Numbered from the stretch's first letter, positions 23,681 to 35,280 are shown. The stretch is 64,000 bases of DNA from Devosia naphthalenivorans (GCF_003056355.1 NZ_PYVW01000008.1:1-64000); one strand, 5' to 3'. Made by a program: numbers and translations. The notes: generated from the sequence alone by a model not told the origin.

Positions 23681-26020
23681 ATGCCCGGTGAACCACACCC
23701 ACTCGATCGCCCGTCCGCTGGCGCGATTACCGGCCAGTTCCGAAAGAACCAGGCGCCCGATTATCTGAGCGGCCTCAATGAGGAACAGCGTGACGCTGTG
23801 GAGTCCACCGAGGGTCCACTACTTGTGCTGGCTGGTGCCGGCACGGGGAAAACCCGTGTGCTGACCACCCGCATCGCCCACATCATCAATACCAACCGGG
23901 CCAGGCCCTCCCAGATCCTGTCGGTGACCTTCACCAACAAGGCCGCCCGGGAAATGAAGGAGCGCATCGAAAAGCTCGTCCCGCGTCTGGAGTCGATGCC
24001 CTGGATGGGCACGTTCCACTCCATCGGGGCCCGCATCCTGCGTGCCCATGCCGGGCTGGTGGGCCTCACCAGTTCCTTCACCATTCTCGATACCGACGAT
24101 CAGATCCGGCTGATCAAGCAATTGCTGGAGGCGGACAATATCGACGAGAAGCGTTGGCCAGCCAAGCTTTTCGCCTCGATGATGGATGGCTGGAAGAACA
24201 AGGGCCTGCTCCCCAAAGATGTGTCGCCGGCAGACAGTGGCAGCTATGCAAATGGCCGCGGCGCCAAGCTTTATGCCGATTATCAGGCTCGGCTGAAGTC
24301 GCTCAACGCGGCGGACTTCGGCGACTTGCTGCTCGAATGCATTCGGCTGTTCAAGGAAAATCCAGATGTGCTGGCCGAGTATCACCGGAAATTCCGGTAC
24401 ATGCTGGTCGATGAATACCAGGACAGCAACATCGCCCAATACCTTTGGCTGCGGCTTCTGGCACAGGGGAAACCCGCCAGCGAGGCGAATATCTGCGTTG
24501 TAGGCGACGACGACCAGTCCATCTATGGCTGGCGCGGCGCCGAGGTGGACAACATCCTCCGCTTCGAGAAGGACTTCCCCGGCGCCAAGGTGATCAAGCT
24601 GGAGCGCAACTATCGCTCGACCTCGAACATCCTCAAGGCCGCCTCAAACCTGATCGCCTTCAATGAAAGCCGGCTCGGCAAGACGCTGCAGACCGATGTA
24701 GCGGATAAGGGTGAACCGATTTCCGTCACCCAGGTGTGGGATTCCGAAGAGGAGGCCCGCACCGTCGGTGAAGAAATCGAGCAATATCAGCGCGCCAGCG
24801 AGAGCCTCAATTCCATGGCGATCCTCGTGCGCGCCTCGTTCCAGATGCGCGAATTCGAAGAGCGCTTCATCACATTGGGCCTCAACTACCGCGTCATCGG
24901 CGGCCCCCGCTTCTATGAGCGCAAGGAAATCCGCGACGCCATCGCCTATTTGCGCCTCGTTGCGCAGCCAGCTGACGATCTTGCACTGGGCCGCATCGTC
25001 AACACCCCCAAGCGAGGCCTGGGTGACTCAACGGTTCAGTTGCTGCACGCTGCGGCCCGAGCCGCCAATGTCCCCCTGCTCTCGGCCATTCGCATGCTGG
25101 TCGATACAGAGGAACTCAAGCCCAAGCAGCGTACGACGCTGCGGGCGCTGGTTGGGCAGTTCGATGACTGGGCGCTCCGCTCCCAGACCTTGAAGCCGTT
25201 CGAACTGGCCGAGCAGATCCTCGAAGAGAGCGGCTATACCGACATGCTCAGTGCCGACAAGTCGGTTGAATCGGAAGGCCGCAAGGAAAACCTCAAGGAA
25301 CTGAGCCGTTCCATGGAGGAATTCGACACCCTTGGCGGGTTCCTGGAACACATCGCACTGGTCATGGACCGCGACAGCAACGAAGCGGCCGACGCAGTTA
25401 CGATCATGACACTGCACGGTGCCAAAGGGCTGGAGTTCGACACTGTGTTTTTGACCGGCTGGGAGGAAGGCACTTTCCCCAGCCAAAGGTCGATGGACGA
25501 GAGCGGCCGCGCGGGGCTCGAGGAAGAGCGCCGTCTTGCCTATGTCGGCATCACTCGCGGCCGCAAGCGTGTGCGAATATCCGCCGCTCAAAACCGACGC
25601 ATCCATGGTCTCTGGCAATCCGCCATTCCCTCGCGCTTCCTTGATGAGCTTCCCGCCGATGCCGTGGAGGTCAAGGACACCGGCTCGTCCTATGGTGGCT
25701 ACGGCTATGGTGGGGGCGCGACCTCGCGCTTCAACAAGGCCGATCCGTTCGAAAGCGTCTACCAGACGCCGGGCTGGCAACGCGCCCGCGCCCAGCAGTC
25801 CACCCGCAAGGGTGGCGGCCCCCTGACCATCGATGGCGATCTGGTTGCCCGCTCGGTCGATCTGGGCAGTGACCGATCAGCCTTCGGCAAGGGCGAGCGG
25901 GTATTCCATCTCAAGTTCGGCTATGGCGATATCGCCGAGATCGAAGGCAACAAACTGACCATCGACTTCGAAAAGGCCGGCCGGAAGAAAGTGCTGGAGA
26001 GCTTCATCACCAAGGGCTGA
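23681..26020 (+). CDS. uvrD: ATP-dependent DNA helicase II, UvrD/PcrA type
   Basis: This 779-residue superfamily 1A 3'-5' helicase acts in nucleotide excision and mismatch repair. Motifs appear in order: Q motif LNEEQRDAV, Walker A AGAGTGKT (51-58), VTFTNKAAREMKERI, motif II VDEYQDSN, GDDDQSIYGWRGA, motif IV YRS, TLHGAKGLEFDTVF and EEERRLAYVGITRGRKR. The C-terminus carries a UvrD-type Tudor-like segment (RVFHLKFGYGDIAEIEGNKL) that binds RNA polymerase in relatives. ATG 23681 is preceded by GGAAAGG. It stands alone, followed after 27 bases by ybjQ. Confidence 0.95.
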   Translation: MPGEPHPLDRPSAGAITGQFRKNQAPDYLSGLNEEQRDAVESTEGPLLVLAGAGTGKTRVLTTRIAHIINTNRARPSQILSVTFTNKAAREMKERIEKLVPRLESMPWMGTFHSIGARILRAHAGLVGLTSSFTILDTDDQIRLIKQLLEADNIDEKRWPAKLFASMMDGWKNKGLLPKDVSPADSGSYANGRGAKLYADYQARLKSLNAADFGDLLLECIRLFKENPDVLAEYHRKFRYMLVDEYQDSNIAQYLWLRLLAQGKPASEANICVVGDDDQSIYGWRGAEVDNILRFEKDFPGAKVIKLERNYRSTSNILKAASNLIAFNESRLGKTLQTDVADKGEPISVTQVWDSEEEARTVGEEIEQYQRASESLNSMAILVRASFQMREFEERFITLGLNYRVIGGPRFYERKEIRDAIAYLRLVAQPADDLALGRIVNTPKRGLGDSTVQLLHAAARAANVPLLSAIRMLVDTEELKPKQRTTLRALVGQFDDWALRSQTLKPFELAEQILEESGYTDMLSADKSVESEGRKENLKELSRSMEEFDTLGGFLEHIALVMDRDSNEAADAVTIMTLHGAKGLEFDTVFLTGWEEGTFPSQRSMDESGRAGLEEERRLAYVGITRGRKRVRISAAQNRRIHGLWQSAIPSRFLDELPADAVEVKDTGSSYGGYGYGGGATSRFNKADPFESVYQTPGWQRARAQQSTRKGGGPLTIDGDLVARSVDLGSDRSAFGKGERVFHLKFGYGDIAEIEGNKLTIDFEKAGRKKVLESFITKG

Positions 26021-26047
26021 TGAAACAAATTCAAGAAGGAAAATCGC

Positions 26048-26365
26048 ATGATCATCTCGACCACGCCGACGCTTGAAGGCCGCCCCATCCGTGAGTATCT
26101 CGGGCTCGTCACTGGCGAAGTGATCGTCGGCGCCAACATCTTCAAGGATCTGTTTGCCGGCATTCGCGACATCGTCGGTGGCCGGGCCGGAGCCTATGAG
26201 GGTGCGTTGCGCGACGCCCGCCGCCAGGCCTATGAAGAGCTGAGCTTCGAGGCCGAGCGCCTGGGAGCGGACGCGGTGGTGGCCGTTGATCTCGACTACG
26301 AAGTGGTCGGCCAGAACGGCTCCATGCTGATGGTGTCGATAACCGGCACCGCCGTGCGGCTTTAG
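26048..26365 (+). CDS. ybjQ: YbjQ/UPF0145 family protein
   Basis: This is a 105-residue protein of the UPF0145 (putative heavy-metal-binding domain) family. The conserved segments [24 protein letters not shown] and [28 protein letters not shown] are present along the whole length. The family forms pentamers in structures; a physiological role is not established. AAGAAGGA lies about 9 bases upstream of the start. It probably follows uvrD transcription. Confidence 0.9.
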   Translation: MIISTTPTLEGRPIREYLGLVTGEVIVGANIFKDLFAGIRDIVGGRAGAYEGALRDARRQAYEELSFEAERLGADAVVAVDLDYEVVGQNGSMLMVSITGTAVRL

Positions 26366-26447
26366 CCTCCCTGCTCCAGTACAGTTCCCGGATTGACGGA
26401 GCGCGGCGCTTGGCGCAACTAGGCGCCAACGCACAAGGAAACTCGCC

Positions 26448-27320
26448 ATGGCTGTCGACCAGATCTCATCCACACCACTGACCAAGGACCAGGCCTATGC
26501 GCTGGTCGATGCGGTGATGGAGCGGGACGATCTGGCGCTCACCGCCTCCGCGCACGAGAATGAGGAAACCGGGCTTTGGATATTCGAAGCTGGCTGCGAC
26601 AGCCCGGCGCCGGTGGATTCATTTGCCGAACTGGCACAACAAGTCCTTGGGCAGAACGTGCAGTTTTCGGTTACCGCTCTCGACCCAGAAGTCAACTGGG
26701 TCGCCAAGTCGCTTGAGGGCCTGGCGCCCGTGATAGCCGGAGGCTTCTATGTCTATGGCAGCCACGAGACCGCGCCCGTTCCCGGCGGGCTGACCCCGAT
26801 GAAGATCGATGCAGCACAAGCTTTTGGCACCGGCCATCACGAGACAACCACGGGATGTCTCGAAGCAATCGACAAGCTTTTGAAGCGCAATAAGCCACGG
26901 CGCATGCTGGATGTGGGCACCGGCACCGGAGTTCTGGCCATTGCCTTGGCCAAGCGCACACGCACCCCGGTCATCGCCAGCGACATCGACCCAATCTCGG
27001 TGACCACGACAATCGAGAATGCCGAACAGAACGGGGTCGGCAAGCTCATTATCGCCATTGAAGCGACGGGCTTAACCCATCCCACCATCGCACAAAACGG
27101 ACCTTACGACTTGATTGTCGCCAATATCCTGGCCGGGCCTTTGATGGCATTGGCGCCGGCAGTTGGGAAGGCGGCGCAAAAGGGTGCGACGATCATTCTT
27201 TCAGGCATTTTGCAGCACCAGGCGCGCGGCGTGATCAACGCCTATGCGCGTCAGGGCATGACGCTGACCCAGAAGCTGCAGCGCAAGGAGTGGACCACGC
27301 TAATGCTCGAGATGAAATAG
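26448..27320 (+). CDS. prmA: Ribosomal protein L11 methyltransferase
   Basis: PrmA trimethylates lysines and the N-terminus of ribosomal protein L11 using SAM. The 290 residues comprise a small N-terminal substrate-recognition domain (about 1-100) and a Rossmann methyltransferase domain. The latter has AFGTGHHETTTGCLEA, motif I LDVGTGTGVLAIALAK (about 154-169) and the NPPF-like VANILAGPL motif. AAGGAAA precedes the ATG. It is followed by a hairpin terminator at 27343-27376. Confidence 0.94.
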   Translation: MAVDQISSTPLTKDQAYALVDAVMERDDLALTASAHENEETGLWIFEAGCDSPAPVDSFAELAQQVLGQNVQFSVTALDPEVNWVAKSLEGLAPVIAGGFYVYGSHETAPVPGGLTPMKIDAAQAFGTGHHETTTGCLEAIDKLLKRNKPRRMLDVGTGTGVLAIALAKRTRTPVIASDIDPISVTTTIENAEQNGVGKLIIAIEATGLTHPTIAQNGPYDLIVANILAGPLMALAPAVGKAAQKGATIILSGILQHQARGVINAYARQGMTLTQKLQRKEWTTLMLEMK

Positions 27321-27342
27321 CGCCGGCTCTGCCGCGTGCGCC

Positions 27343-27376
27343 AAAAAGCAAAATCCCCGAAGCATGCTCCGGGGAT
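27343..27376 (-). terminator. Hairpin terminator between prmA and the small ORFs
   Basis: On the minus strand ATCCCCG-g-AGCATGCT-t-CGGGGAT is followed by TTTGCTTTTT, 36 bases after the stop of the 43-residue ORF. On the plus strand the same hairpin follows prmA but without a U-tract. Confidence 0.75.
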
Positions 27377-27411
27377 CAAAATCAGATCGTCAGCTCTATC
27401 CTGCAGCGGCC

Positions 27412-27543
27412 TTATGGGCGCTTGGTGAATGCGCCGATCAGTTGATGCTGCATGCGATAGGTGACCTGACGGCTCGACTCGCGGCCACGAGCGTCGATAA
27501 CCGACCCCAGCGCCTTGCGAAAATCATTTTTGCTCTCAGTCAT
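27412..27543 (-). CDS. Tiny basic protein, 43 residues, unknown
   Basis: The ORF from ATG 27543 to the stop at 27412 encodes MTESKNDFRKALGSVIDA and a basic continuation ending IGAFTKRP. GGAG lies about 10 bases upstream and an intrinsic terminator follows. It has no signal peptide or membrane segment and is likely to be helical. Its central pattern (F-x2-ALGSVI-x-ARGRE-x2-RQV) resembles that of the next small ORF upstream, suggesting paralogy. I do not recognise a family. Confidence 0.55.
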   Translation of the reverse strand: MTESKNDFRKALGSVIDARGRESSRQVTYRMQHQLIGAFTKRP

Positions 27544-27663
27544 TCCAGTCTCCACGCACTTCCGTGACGGTCTATTGCCCCCGTCGTGCTCTAGATAGGC
27601 CAGGCCGCGAGGTTTGGTTAGAGCGGATTGCTCAAGCCAGCCCTGCAAGACTCGCAAGTCCCC

Positions 27664-27798
27664 TTAGCGCTTTGTTAATTCGCGGTTGCCGCTACGGTAG
27701 TCGCGTTCAAACCGTTCCACATAGAGGCGCGCCTGGCGTTCACGGCCGGCAATCAGCGCGTCGAAGGCACGCGATACGAAATTCTTGTCTCTACCCAT
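27664..27798 (-). CDS. Tiny basic protein, 44 residues, unknown
   Basis: The ORF from ATG 27798 to the stop at 27664 starts MGRDKNFVSRAFDALIAG and continues RERQARLYVERFERDYRSGN, ending ELTKR. AAGGAGAG lies about 7 bases before the ATG, the best ribosome-binding site in this segment. It is highly charged, predicted helical and cytosolic. It precedes the 43-residue ORF by 120 bases on the same strand and shares the A-(F/L)-x2-(L/V)-I-x-(A/G)-x-(G/R)-RE/RQ pattern. Function is unknown. Confidence 0.58.
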   Translation of the reverse strand: MGRDKNFVSRAFDALIAGRERQARLYVERFERDYRSGNRELTKR

Positions 27799-27912
27799 CT
27801 TCGCTCTCCTTGGTTCTGCGACTAAGCTAGGTATTCGCGGGCGAAATTCCATGCCCAGCCCAGCACACCAGCCATGACTGGGGCGCACCCCGGTCCAGGA
27901 ACCTGACTGACT

Positions 27913-29733
27913 ATGACCACCCAGAACTTTCCAGCCGCCATTTTCCAGAGCTTCGAGGAGAAATCCGACAGGGCGAATGTTGCGCCGCGCCTTGCGGCAT
28001 TGCGCAAAGCAATAGCGTCGGCAGGTGTCGGCGGGTTTCTCGTGCCTCGGGCCGACGCGCATCGAGGAGAGTCGGTGCCTCCAGGCGAAGCGCGGCTGGC
28101 CTATGTCACGGGTTTCACCGGTTCGGCTGGGCTGGCTCTGATTGGCGCGGATCAGGCCGCACTTTTCGTCGACAGCCGATATACGCTGCAGGCACCGGCA
28201 CAGACCGATACAGCGCTGGTCACTGTCGTGCAGACAGACCGCGGCGGCCTAAATGCCCAAGCGAGGAACATCGTCCCTGCCGGCAGCACCATCGCCTATG
28301 ATCCGTGGCTCCACACGCCGGGCGAAGTGCGCGAAATGGCCGCGCTGCTGGCGGGACATGCCACGCTGGTCCCCACAGCCAATCTGGTGGACCAGATCTG
28401 GACGGATCGGCCGGGTGCGCCAGTCAGCGCTGTCGAGTTTCTGGGTCACAATCGCGCCGGCCGCACCGCCGCGGATAAGCTGATCGAAATTCAGGATGCG
28501 CTGAAGGCTGAGGGCGCTGGCGCGACGGTGCTGACGCTACCCGAATCGATCTGCTGGCTGTTCAACATCCGCGGGCGCGATGTGCCCAACACCCCGTTCG
28601 TGCTGGGATTTGCGATTGTACCGGCAAACGGAATGGCAACGCTTTATCTCGACCCGACCAAGATCACGGAAGAAATCCGCACAGCTCTCGCGGAGCTTGC
28701 CAAGGTTGCCAGCAGTGCCGAACTGCCGAACGATCTCGCCCGTTTGGGCGCCAGCGGCAAACCAGTCTGGGTCGATCCGGCCAGCGCGCCGGAAGCAATT
28801 GCGGTTAAGCTCAAGGAAGCAGGGGCCACCTTGATCGAAAAGCGCGATCCCGTGCTACTGCCGAAATCGCGCAAGAACGAAGCTGAACTTGCGGGCATGC
28901 GCGAGGCGCACAAGCGTGACGGCGTGGCGCTAGCCAAGTTCCTCCACTGGTTCGACGCCAATGCGCCCCAGGGCAAGTTGACGGAGATCGGGATTGTCAG
29001 CGCGCTTGAGGCGTTCCGCCGTGAAGACGACAGTTGCGTCGATGCCAGCTTCGACACCATCTCTGGCTCCGGTCCCAACGGCGCCATCGTTCACTACCGG
29101 GTCACTGCCAAGACGGACCGGACCCTCAGCCCAGGCGAAATCATGCTTGTGGATAGCGGGGCGCAATATCTCTCCGGTACCACGGACATTACCCGGACCA
29201 TGGCCAGCGGGCCGGCCACGGACGAACAGCGTGACCGCTTCACCCGGGTGCTGAAAGGGATGATCGCCATTTCCACCGCCCGCTTTCCCAAGGGCACGAG
29301 CGGCGCGCAGATCGACATCCTGGCTAGGCAATTCCTATGGCAGGACGGCGTCACCTATAACCACGGCACTGGCCACGGCGTTGGCGCCTATCTGGGTGTT
29401 CACGAAGGACCGGTGGGGATTTCCTCGCGCTACCAGACCCCCTTCGAAGTGGGCAACGTCATTTCAAACGAACCGGGCTACTACAAGGAAGGCGAGTACG
29501 GCATCCGGATCGAGAACCTCGTCACGGTAGTCGAGGCGGCGTATCCGAACTATCTGGAGTTCGAGACGCTAACGCTCGCGCCGATCGACAAGCGGCTGAT
29601 CGCGGTGGAACTGCTGACGGCACAGGAGCGTGATTGGCTGGACAAGTATCATCAGCGGGTTTGGGCCGAAATCGGGCCGTTGGTGACGGGCGAGGTGCGG
29701 GAGTGGCTCAAAACCGCCACTGCCCAACTGTAA
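27913..29733 (+). CDS. pepP: Aminopeptidase P family metallopeptidase (M24B)
   Basis: This 606-residue enzyme probably removes an N-terminal residue before proline. It has the long three-domain form: two creatinase-like N-terminal domains (about 20-320) and a pita-bread catalytic domain (about 330-545). Metal ligands are visible in VDSGAQYLSGTTDITRT (two Asp), in YNHGTGHGVGAYLGVHEGP (His) and in NEPGYYKEGEYGIRIENL (two Glu). A C-terminal extension of about 60 residues follows, as in eukaryotic-type cytosolic aminopeptidase P. No clear ribosome-binding site precedes the ATG at 27913. It is convergent with the orphan secreted gene. Confidence 0.92.
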   Translation: MTTQNFPAAIFQSFEEKSDRANVAPRLAALRKAIASAGVGGFLVPRADAHRGESVPPGEARLAYVTGFTGSAGLALIGADQAALFVDSRYTLQAPAQTDTALVTVVQTDRGGLNAQARNIVPAGSTIAYDPWLHTPGEVREMAALLAGHATLVPTANLVDQIWTDRPGAPVSAVEFLGHNRAGRTAADKLIEIQDALKAEGAGATVLTLPESICWLFNIRGRDVPNTPFVLGFAIVPANGMATLYLDPTKITEEIRTALAELAKVASSAELPNDLARLGASGKPVWVDPASAPEAIAVKLKEAGATLIEKRDPVLLPKSRKNEAELAGMREAHKRDGVALAKFLHWFDANAPQGKLTEIGIVSALEAFRREDDSCVDASFDTISGSGPNGAIVHYRVTAKTDRTLSPGEIMLVDSGAQYLSGTTDITRTMASGPATDEQRDRFTRVLKGMIAISTARFPKGTSGAQIDILARQFLWQDGVTYNHGTGHGVGAYLGVHEGPVGISSRYQTPFEVGNVISNEPGYYKEGEYGIRIENLVTVVEAAYPNYLEFETLTLAPIDKRLIAVELLTAQERDWLDKYHQRVWAEIGPLVTGEVREWLKTATAQL

Positions 29734-29762
29734 ATCTGCCCGCTAAAGTTCTGGAACGGCCC

Positions 29763-30992
29763 CTAATTGAACCAGAAGGCGTAGTTGAGCCAGTTTGCGC
29801 CGAGGGTCTCGTTCGCCTCCGCAAAACTCTGTGCATCGGCTATCGGGCCGTCCTTCAGATAGGGCAACGCGCCCGATCCGGTCAGCAGCAGGACCAGATC
29901 GGTTTCGGTTGCGGTGTCGAAATACTGTTTGAGATCAATACCTTTGCCGAAGCGCCAGTGCGGCACCAGCAATTCGCCGTCGAGCACCTGATCGACCGTG
30001 TCGAGCGTAGAGAGCCAGGCGTCTACGATGTCCTGCGTCACCGGCATGGTTTCGAACAGGGACGTTTGACGGGGCGATGGGACGAGTTCCCGGTTGTCGT
30101 CGGTTTCGGCCAGAATGAGTTCCCAGTTTTGGCGGGAGAGGGCTGTGATAGCCCTGAGCCGCTGCAGTACGCCGGCCAGGCGCTGCTGGTCGGTTACGGG
30201 GAAATCGAGGGTGTGAATCGCGGCGATAATGTCGGCGATGCCGGCATCGCTCTCGGCGTCCATGAACAATGTGCCTGTGGAATCAAGGGCTTGCATCGGC
30301 AGACCGGCCTTGGGGAAGACGCGGTGCAGGTAGGCGTTGAAGAAGCCGGAAAAGTCGTGGGCCAGCAGGAGGTCGATGGGTGCGGCTGCAATCTGGGTGT
30401 AGCCGGCGAACCAGATGGCGTCGGCGCGGTCGAAGCCTATGTCGGTATCCGGCATTTCAGATGGTATATCAAAGACTTGACCGGATGGGGCCAGCAGCGC
30501 CCCGAGCGTTTCGCCTTCGCTGCGTTCGCCATTTCCGTCGAGGTCCATGCGGATCTGCAGCGGGTCTATGGTGATGACATAATCGCCGGATTCGCCCGCT
30601 TTCTCGAACGACGTCTTTGCGCTATCTAGTTGTAAAACAAAGCTGTTTAGCAGATCGCGGAGTTGCTCGTAGCTTAGTGGTTCGGGGGACGGATTGGCTG
30701 GCGTGGCGTTGCCGGGATTGTCCATTCCCAGCACCAGGGACAGCGGCGCGCCGGTCGGCAGCACGGCACCATGGCGATAGAAGCCCGCTGCGAGATTCTC
30801 GTAAGCATGCACCAGTTCGAACATGCCCAGAGCAAAGCATGCTTCGGTTTTGCCTCCGGCACACTCCTGTTTTGCTGCCGAAATTCCCGGCTTTGCCTTC
30901 CCGCCATAGAGATGATCGGCGAGAGTGTCGCTGGCCTGGGCCGTCCCGGTGAGCAAAATGGAAGTCGTCGCCAGAATCATAGGGGTCTTCAT
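29763..30992 (-). CDS. Orphan secreted/periplasmic protein, unknown function
   Basis: This is a 409-residue protein beginning MKTPMILATTSILLTGTAQAS, a clear Sec signal peptide with AQA-S cleavage. Near the N-terminus ECAGGKTEACFALGMFELVHAYENLA looks like one Sel1/TPR-like helix pair. DLDGNGERSEGETLG resembles a calcium-binding DxDGNG loop, and the C-terminal half is helical. The ATG at 30992 has GGAGGCGGG upstream. The alternative at 31025 would overlap ligA and spoil the signal peptide. It follows ligA by 13 bases and may be its last co-transcribed gene. I do not recognise the family. Confidence 0.75.
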   Translation of the reverse strand: MKTPMILATTSILLTGTAQASDTLADHLYGGKAKPGISAAKQECAGGKTEACFALGMFELVHAYENLAAGFYRHGAVLPTGAPLSLVLGMDNPGNATPANPSPEPLSYEQLRDLLNSFVLQLDSAKTSFEKAGESGDYVITIDPLQIRMDLDGNGERSEGETLGALLAPSGQVFDIPSEMPDTDIGFDRADAIWFAGYTQIAAAPIDLLLAHDFSGFFNAYLHRVFPKAGLPMQALDSTGTLFMDAESDAGIADIIAAIHTLDFPVTDQQRLAGVLQRLRAITALSRQNWELILAETDDNRELVPSPRQTSLFETMPVTQDIVDAWLSTLDTVDQVLDGELLVPHWRFGKGIDLKQYFDTATETDLVLLLTGSGALPYLKDGPIADAQSFAEANETLGANWLNYAFWFN

Positions 30993-31005
30993 CGTCCCGC
31001 CTCCA

Positions 31006-33240
<2,235 letters not shown>

Positions 33241-33265
33241 TCACACACAACCCCATTTAACCGTG

Positions 33266-33346
33266 AAGTCATTCCCGCGAAAGCGGGAACCTTGGTTTTG
33301 GTGGAAAGCAAGCAAGTGAGGTTCCCGCTTTCGCGGGAATGACGTG
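33266..33346. repeat. R1 palindromic repeat, paired copy
   Basis: The left arm GTCATTCCCGCGAAAGCGGG and right arm CCCGCTTTCGCGGGAATGAC are inverted around about 20 bases. They lie between ligA and recN, where a hairpin could modulate read-through. Confidence 0.88.
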
Positions 33347-33427
33347 GTGGGTGGGGGAATGATGCGGTGGGTGGGAAATGATCCGGTGGCTGCGGTGTAG
33401 CGGGGTAGCGCGATGGGTGCCACGCCC

Positions 33428-33456
33428 CCGTGGTTCGACAGGCTCACCATGAGGGC
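33428..33456. repeat. R2 palindromic repeat, solitary half
   Basis: CCGTGGTTCGACAGGCTCAC and CATGAGGG form one arm of the second dispersed family, in the GG:CC stem version. It lies 22 bases downstream of the recN stop. Confidence 0.75.
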
Positions 33457-33477
33457 TGCTGAGGCATATGCGAGCGG

Positions 33478-35148
33478 CTAGCTCACTTCGCTCAATAGCT
33501 TGCTCGCGGCTGCCCTTGCTTCGTCAGTCACCTTGGCGCCGGCCAGCATGCGGGCGACTTCTTCCTGGCGGGAGTCGGTGTCGAGCGGCTTGACGTGGGT
33601 GCGCATGAAGGCGCCTTCATTGACGGCCTGCTTTTCGATCAGCAGATGGCGCTGGGCGCGGGCGGCGACCTGGGGCGCATGGGTAACGGCGAGGACCTGC
33701 ACCTTGCCGGCAAGCCGCGACAGACGCCGGCCGATGGCGTCGGCGACGGCACCGCCCACTCCGGTGTCGATTTCGTCGAAGATCAGGACGGGGGCCGAGC
33801 CACGGTCGGCCAGCACCACCTTGAGGGCGAGCAGGAACCGGCTGAGTTCGCCGCCTGAAGCGACCTTGAGCAGAGGGCCTGCGGCCGTGCCCGGATTGGT
33901 CTGCACATGGAATGCGATCTGATCGAACCCGGAGGCGGCAATGCGGTTGGAATCGATCTGGTGATCGACGATGAATTTGGCTGCGCCGAGTTTGAGATCA
34001 GGCAATTCGGAGCCGACCGCCTTGCCCAATGCCGCGGCGGATTTCGCGCGTGCCTTGCTGAGGGTATCGGCTAGCTTGCGATAGGCTTCCATTGCCTTGG
34101 CTTCGGCGGCCTCCAGCGCCACGAGGCGGGTTTCTCCGCTCTGCAGCGTCTCGAGATCGGCCGAGTATTTGGCCAGCACTTCACTCAGCCCATCGCAATT
34201 GGTCTGGTGTTTGCGCGCTGCGGCACGCAGGGCGAAAAGGCGCTCCTCGACGCTTTCGAGTTCGTTGGGGTCGTAGGCCATTTCGCGCTTGAGCTCTTCC
34301 AGCGCGTCGGTTGTCCGGTCGAGCGCCGCGAGCGATCCGTCCAGGGTATCGACCAGCGGCTGGAACAGGCTCGCCCCGCCGTCGATCTTGCGCATCAGGC
34401 GACGCATCAACCCGGCCAGCGCCGGTCCGGGCGCAGAGGGACCGTTGAGCATGTCGTCGATTTCGACAACGTCGGAGGCGGCGCGCTCGGCCTGCTGCAG
34501 GTGCTGGCGGCGCTCGGCAAGCTCTTCCTCTTCGCCCGGCTGCGGCTTGAGCTTGCCCAGTTCCTCAACCGTGTGGCGTGCATAATCTTCGGCAGCGAGG
34601 GCTTCGGCCACGAGCGCCTTCTGGGCCGTCACCGCTTCCTGCGCGTCGGCCAGATCCTGCCAGGCATCGCGCACCTTGAGGGCCATGGCTTCGAGTTCAC
34701 CGAAGGCGTCGAGGGCCGCGCGGTGAGTGGCCACATCCACCAGGGCACGATCATCGTGCTGGCCGTGAATTTCGACGATCTGCGCACCGACCTTTTGCAG
34801 CAGGGCCGCCGACACGGGCTGGTCATTGATGAAGGCGCGGGTGCGGCCGTCCGCGAATTGCACGCGGCGCAGGATGATGTCCTCGTCGTCCGGGATCGCA
34901 TTGTCGCGCAGGGCGGCGCGCGCTGGATGATCGGCCGACAATTGCAGCACGGCGACCACCTGCCCGCTGTCATGCCCGCTGCGCACCAGCGATGCGTCGC
35001 CACGGCCGCCAAGGGCTAGCGTCAGAGCATCAAGGAGGATGGACTTGCCCGCGCCGGTCTCGCCGGTCAGCACCGTCATGCCGCCATCGAGCGCCAGATC
35101 GAGCTGATCGATCAGAACGATATTGCGAACCGAAAGCGCGTTCAGCAT
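33478..35148 (-). CDS. recN: DNA repair protein RecN
   Basis: This 556-residue SMC-like ATPase acts in double-strand break repair. It has an N-terminal Walker A GETGAGKS (29-36), a central antiparallel coiled-coil arm (about 150-350), the ABC signature GGELSRFLLALKVVL and Walker B VLIFDEIDTGVGGAVADAI. The start ATG 35148 gives the canonical MLNALSVRNIVLI N-terminus. Upstream, a 20-bp direct repeat flanks a TATATTAG sequence and may hold its promoter. No canonical alphaproteobacterial LexA box (GTTC-N7-GTTC) was seen, although recN is commonly SOS-controlled. Confidence 0.96.
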   Translation of the reverse strand: MLNALSVRNIVLIDQLDLALDGGMTVLTGETGAGKSILLDALTLALGGRGDASLVRSGHDSGQVVAVLQLSADHPARAALRDNAIPDDEDIILRRVQFADGRTRAFINDQPVSAALLQKVGAQIVEIHGQHDDRALVDVATHRAALDAFGELEAMALKVRDAWQDLADAQEAVTAQKALVAEALAAEDYARHTVEELGKLKPQPGEEEELAERRQHLQQAERAASDVVEIDDMLNGPSAPGPALAGLMRRLMRKIDGGASLFQPLVDTLDGSLAALDRTTDALEELKREMAYDPNELESVEERLFALRAAARKHQTNCDGLSEVLAKYSADLETLQSGETRLVALEAAEAKAMEAYRKLADTLSKARAKSAAALGKAVGSELPDLKLGAAKFIVDHQIDSNRIAASGFDQIAFHVQTNPGTAAGPLLKVASGGELSRFLLALKVVLADRGSAPVLIFDEIDTGVGGAVADAIGRRLSRLAGKVQVLAVTHAPQVAARAQRHLLIEKQAVNEGAFMRTHVKPLDTDSRQEEVARMLAGAKVTDEARAAASKLLSEVS

Positions 35149-35240
35149 GCGCGTACCATTCCCAAATTCCGTGTGCGCTCGCGACCGCTTCTACCCTGCC
35201 GCGCTGCTCTGGCGAATTGATTTCTGATGTGTCGAATAAG

Positions 35241-35280
35241 CGAACCGGAACGTATATTAGCGACCCGGAACAAACTAGCA
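35241..35280. promoter_or_regulatory. Possible operator: 20-bp direct repeat before recN
   Basis: CGAACCGGAAC (35241-35251) and CGACCCGGAAC (35261-35271) are spaced exactly 20 bp, about two helical turns, with TATATTAG between them. That suits two dimers on one DNA face next to a promoter. The regulator is unknown. Confidence 0.4.
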
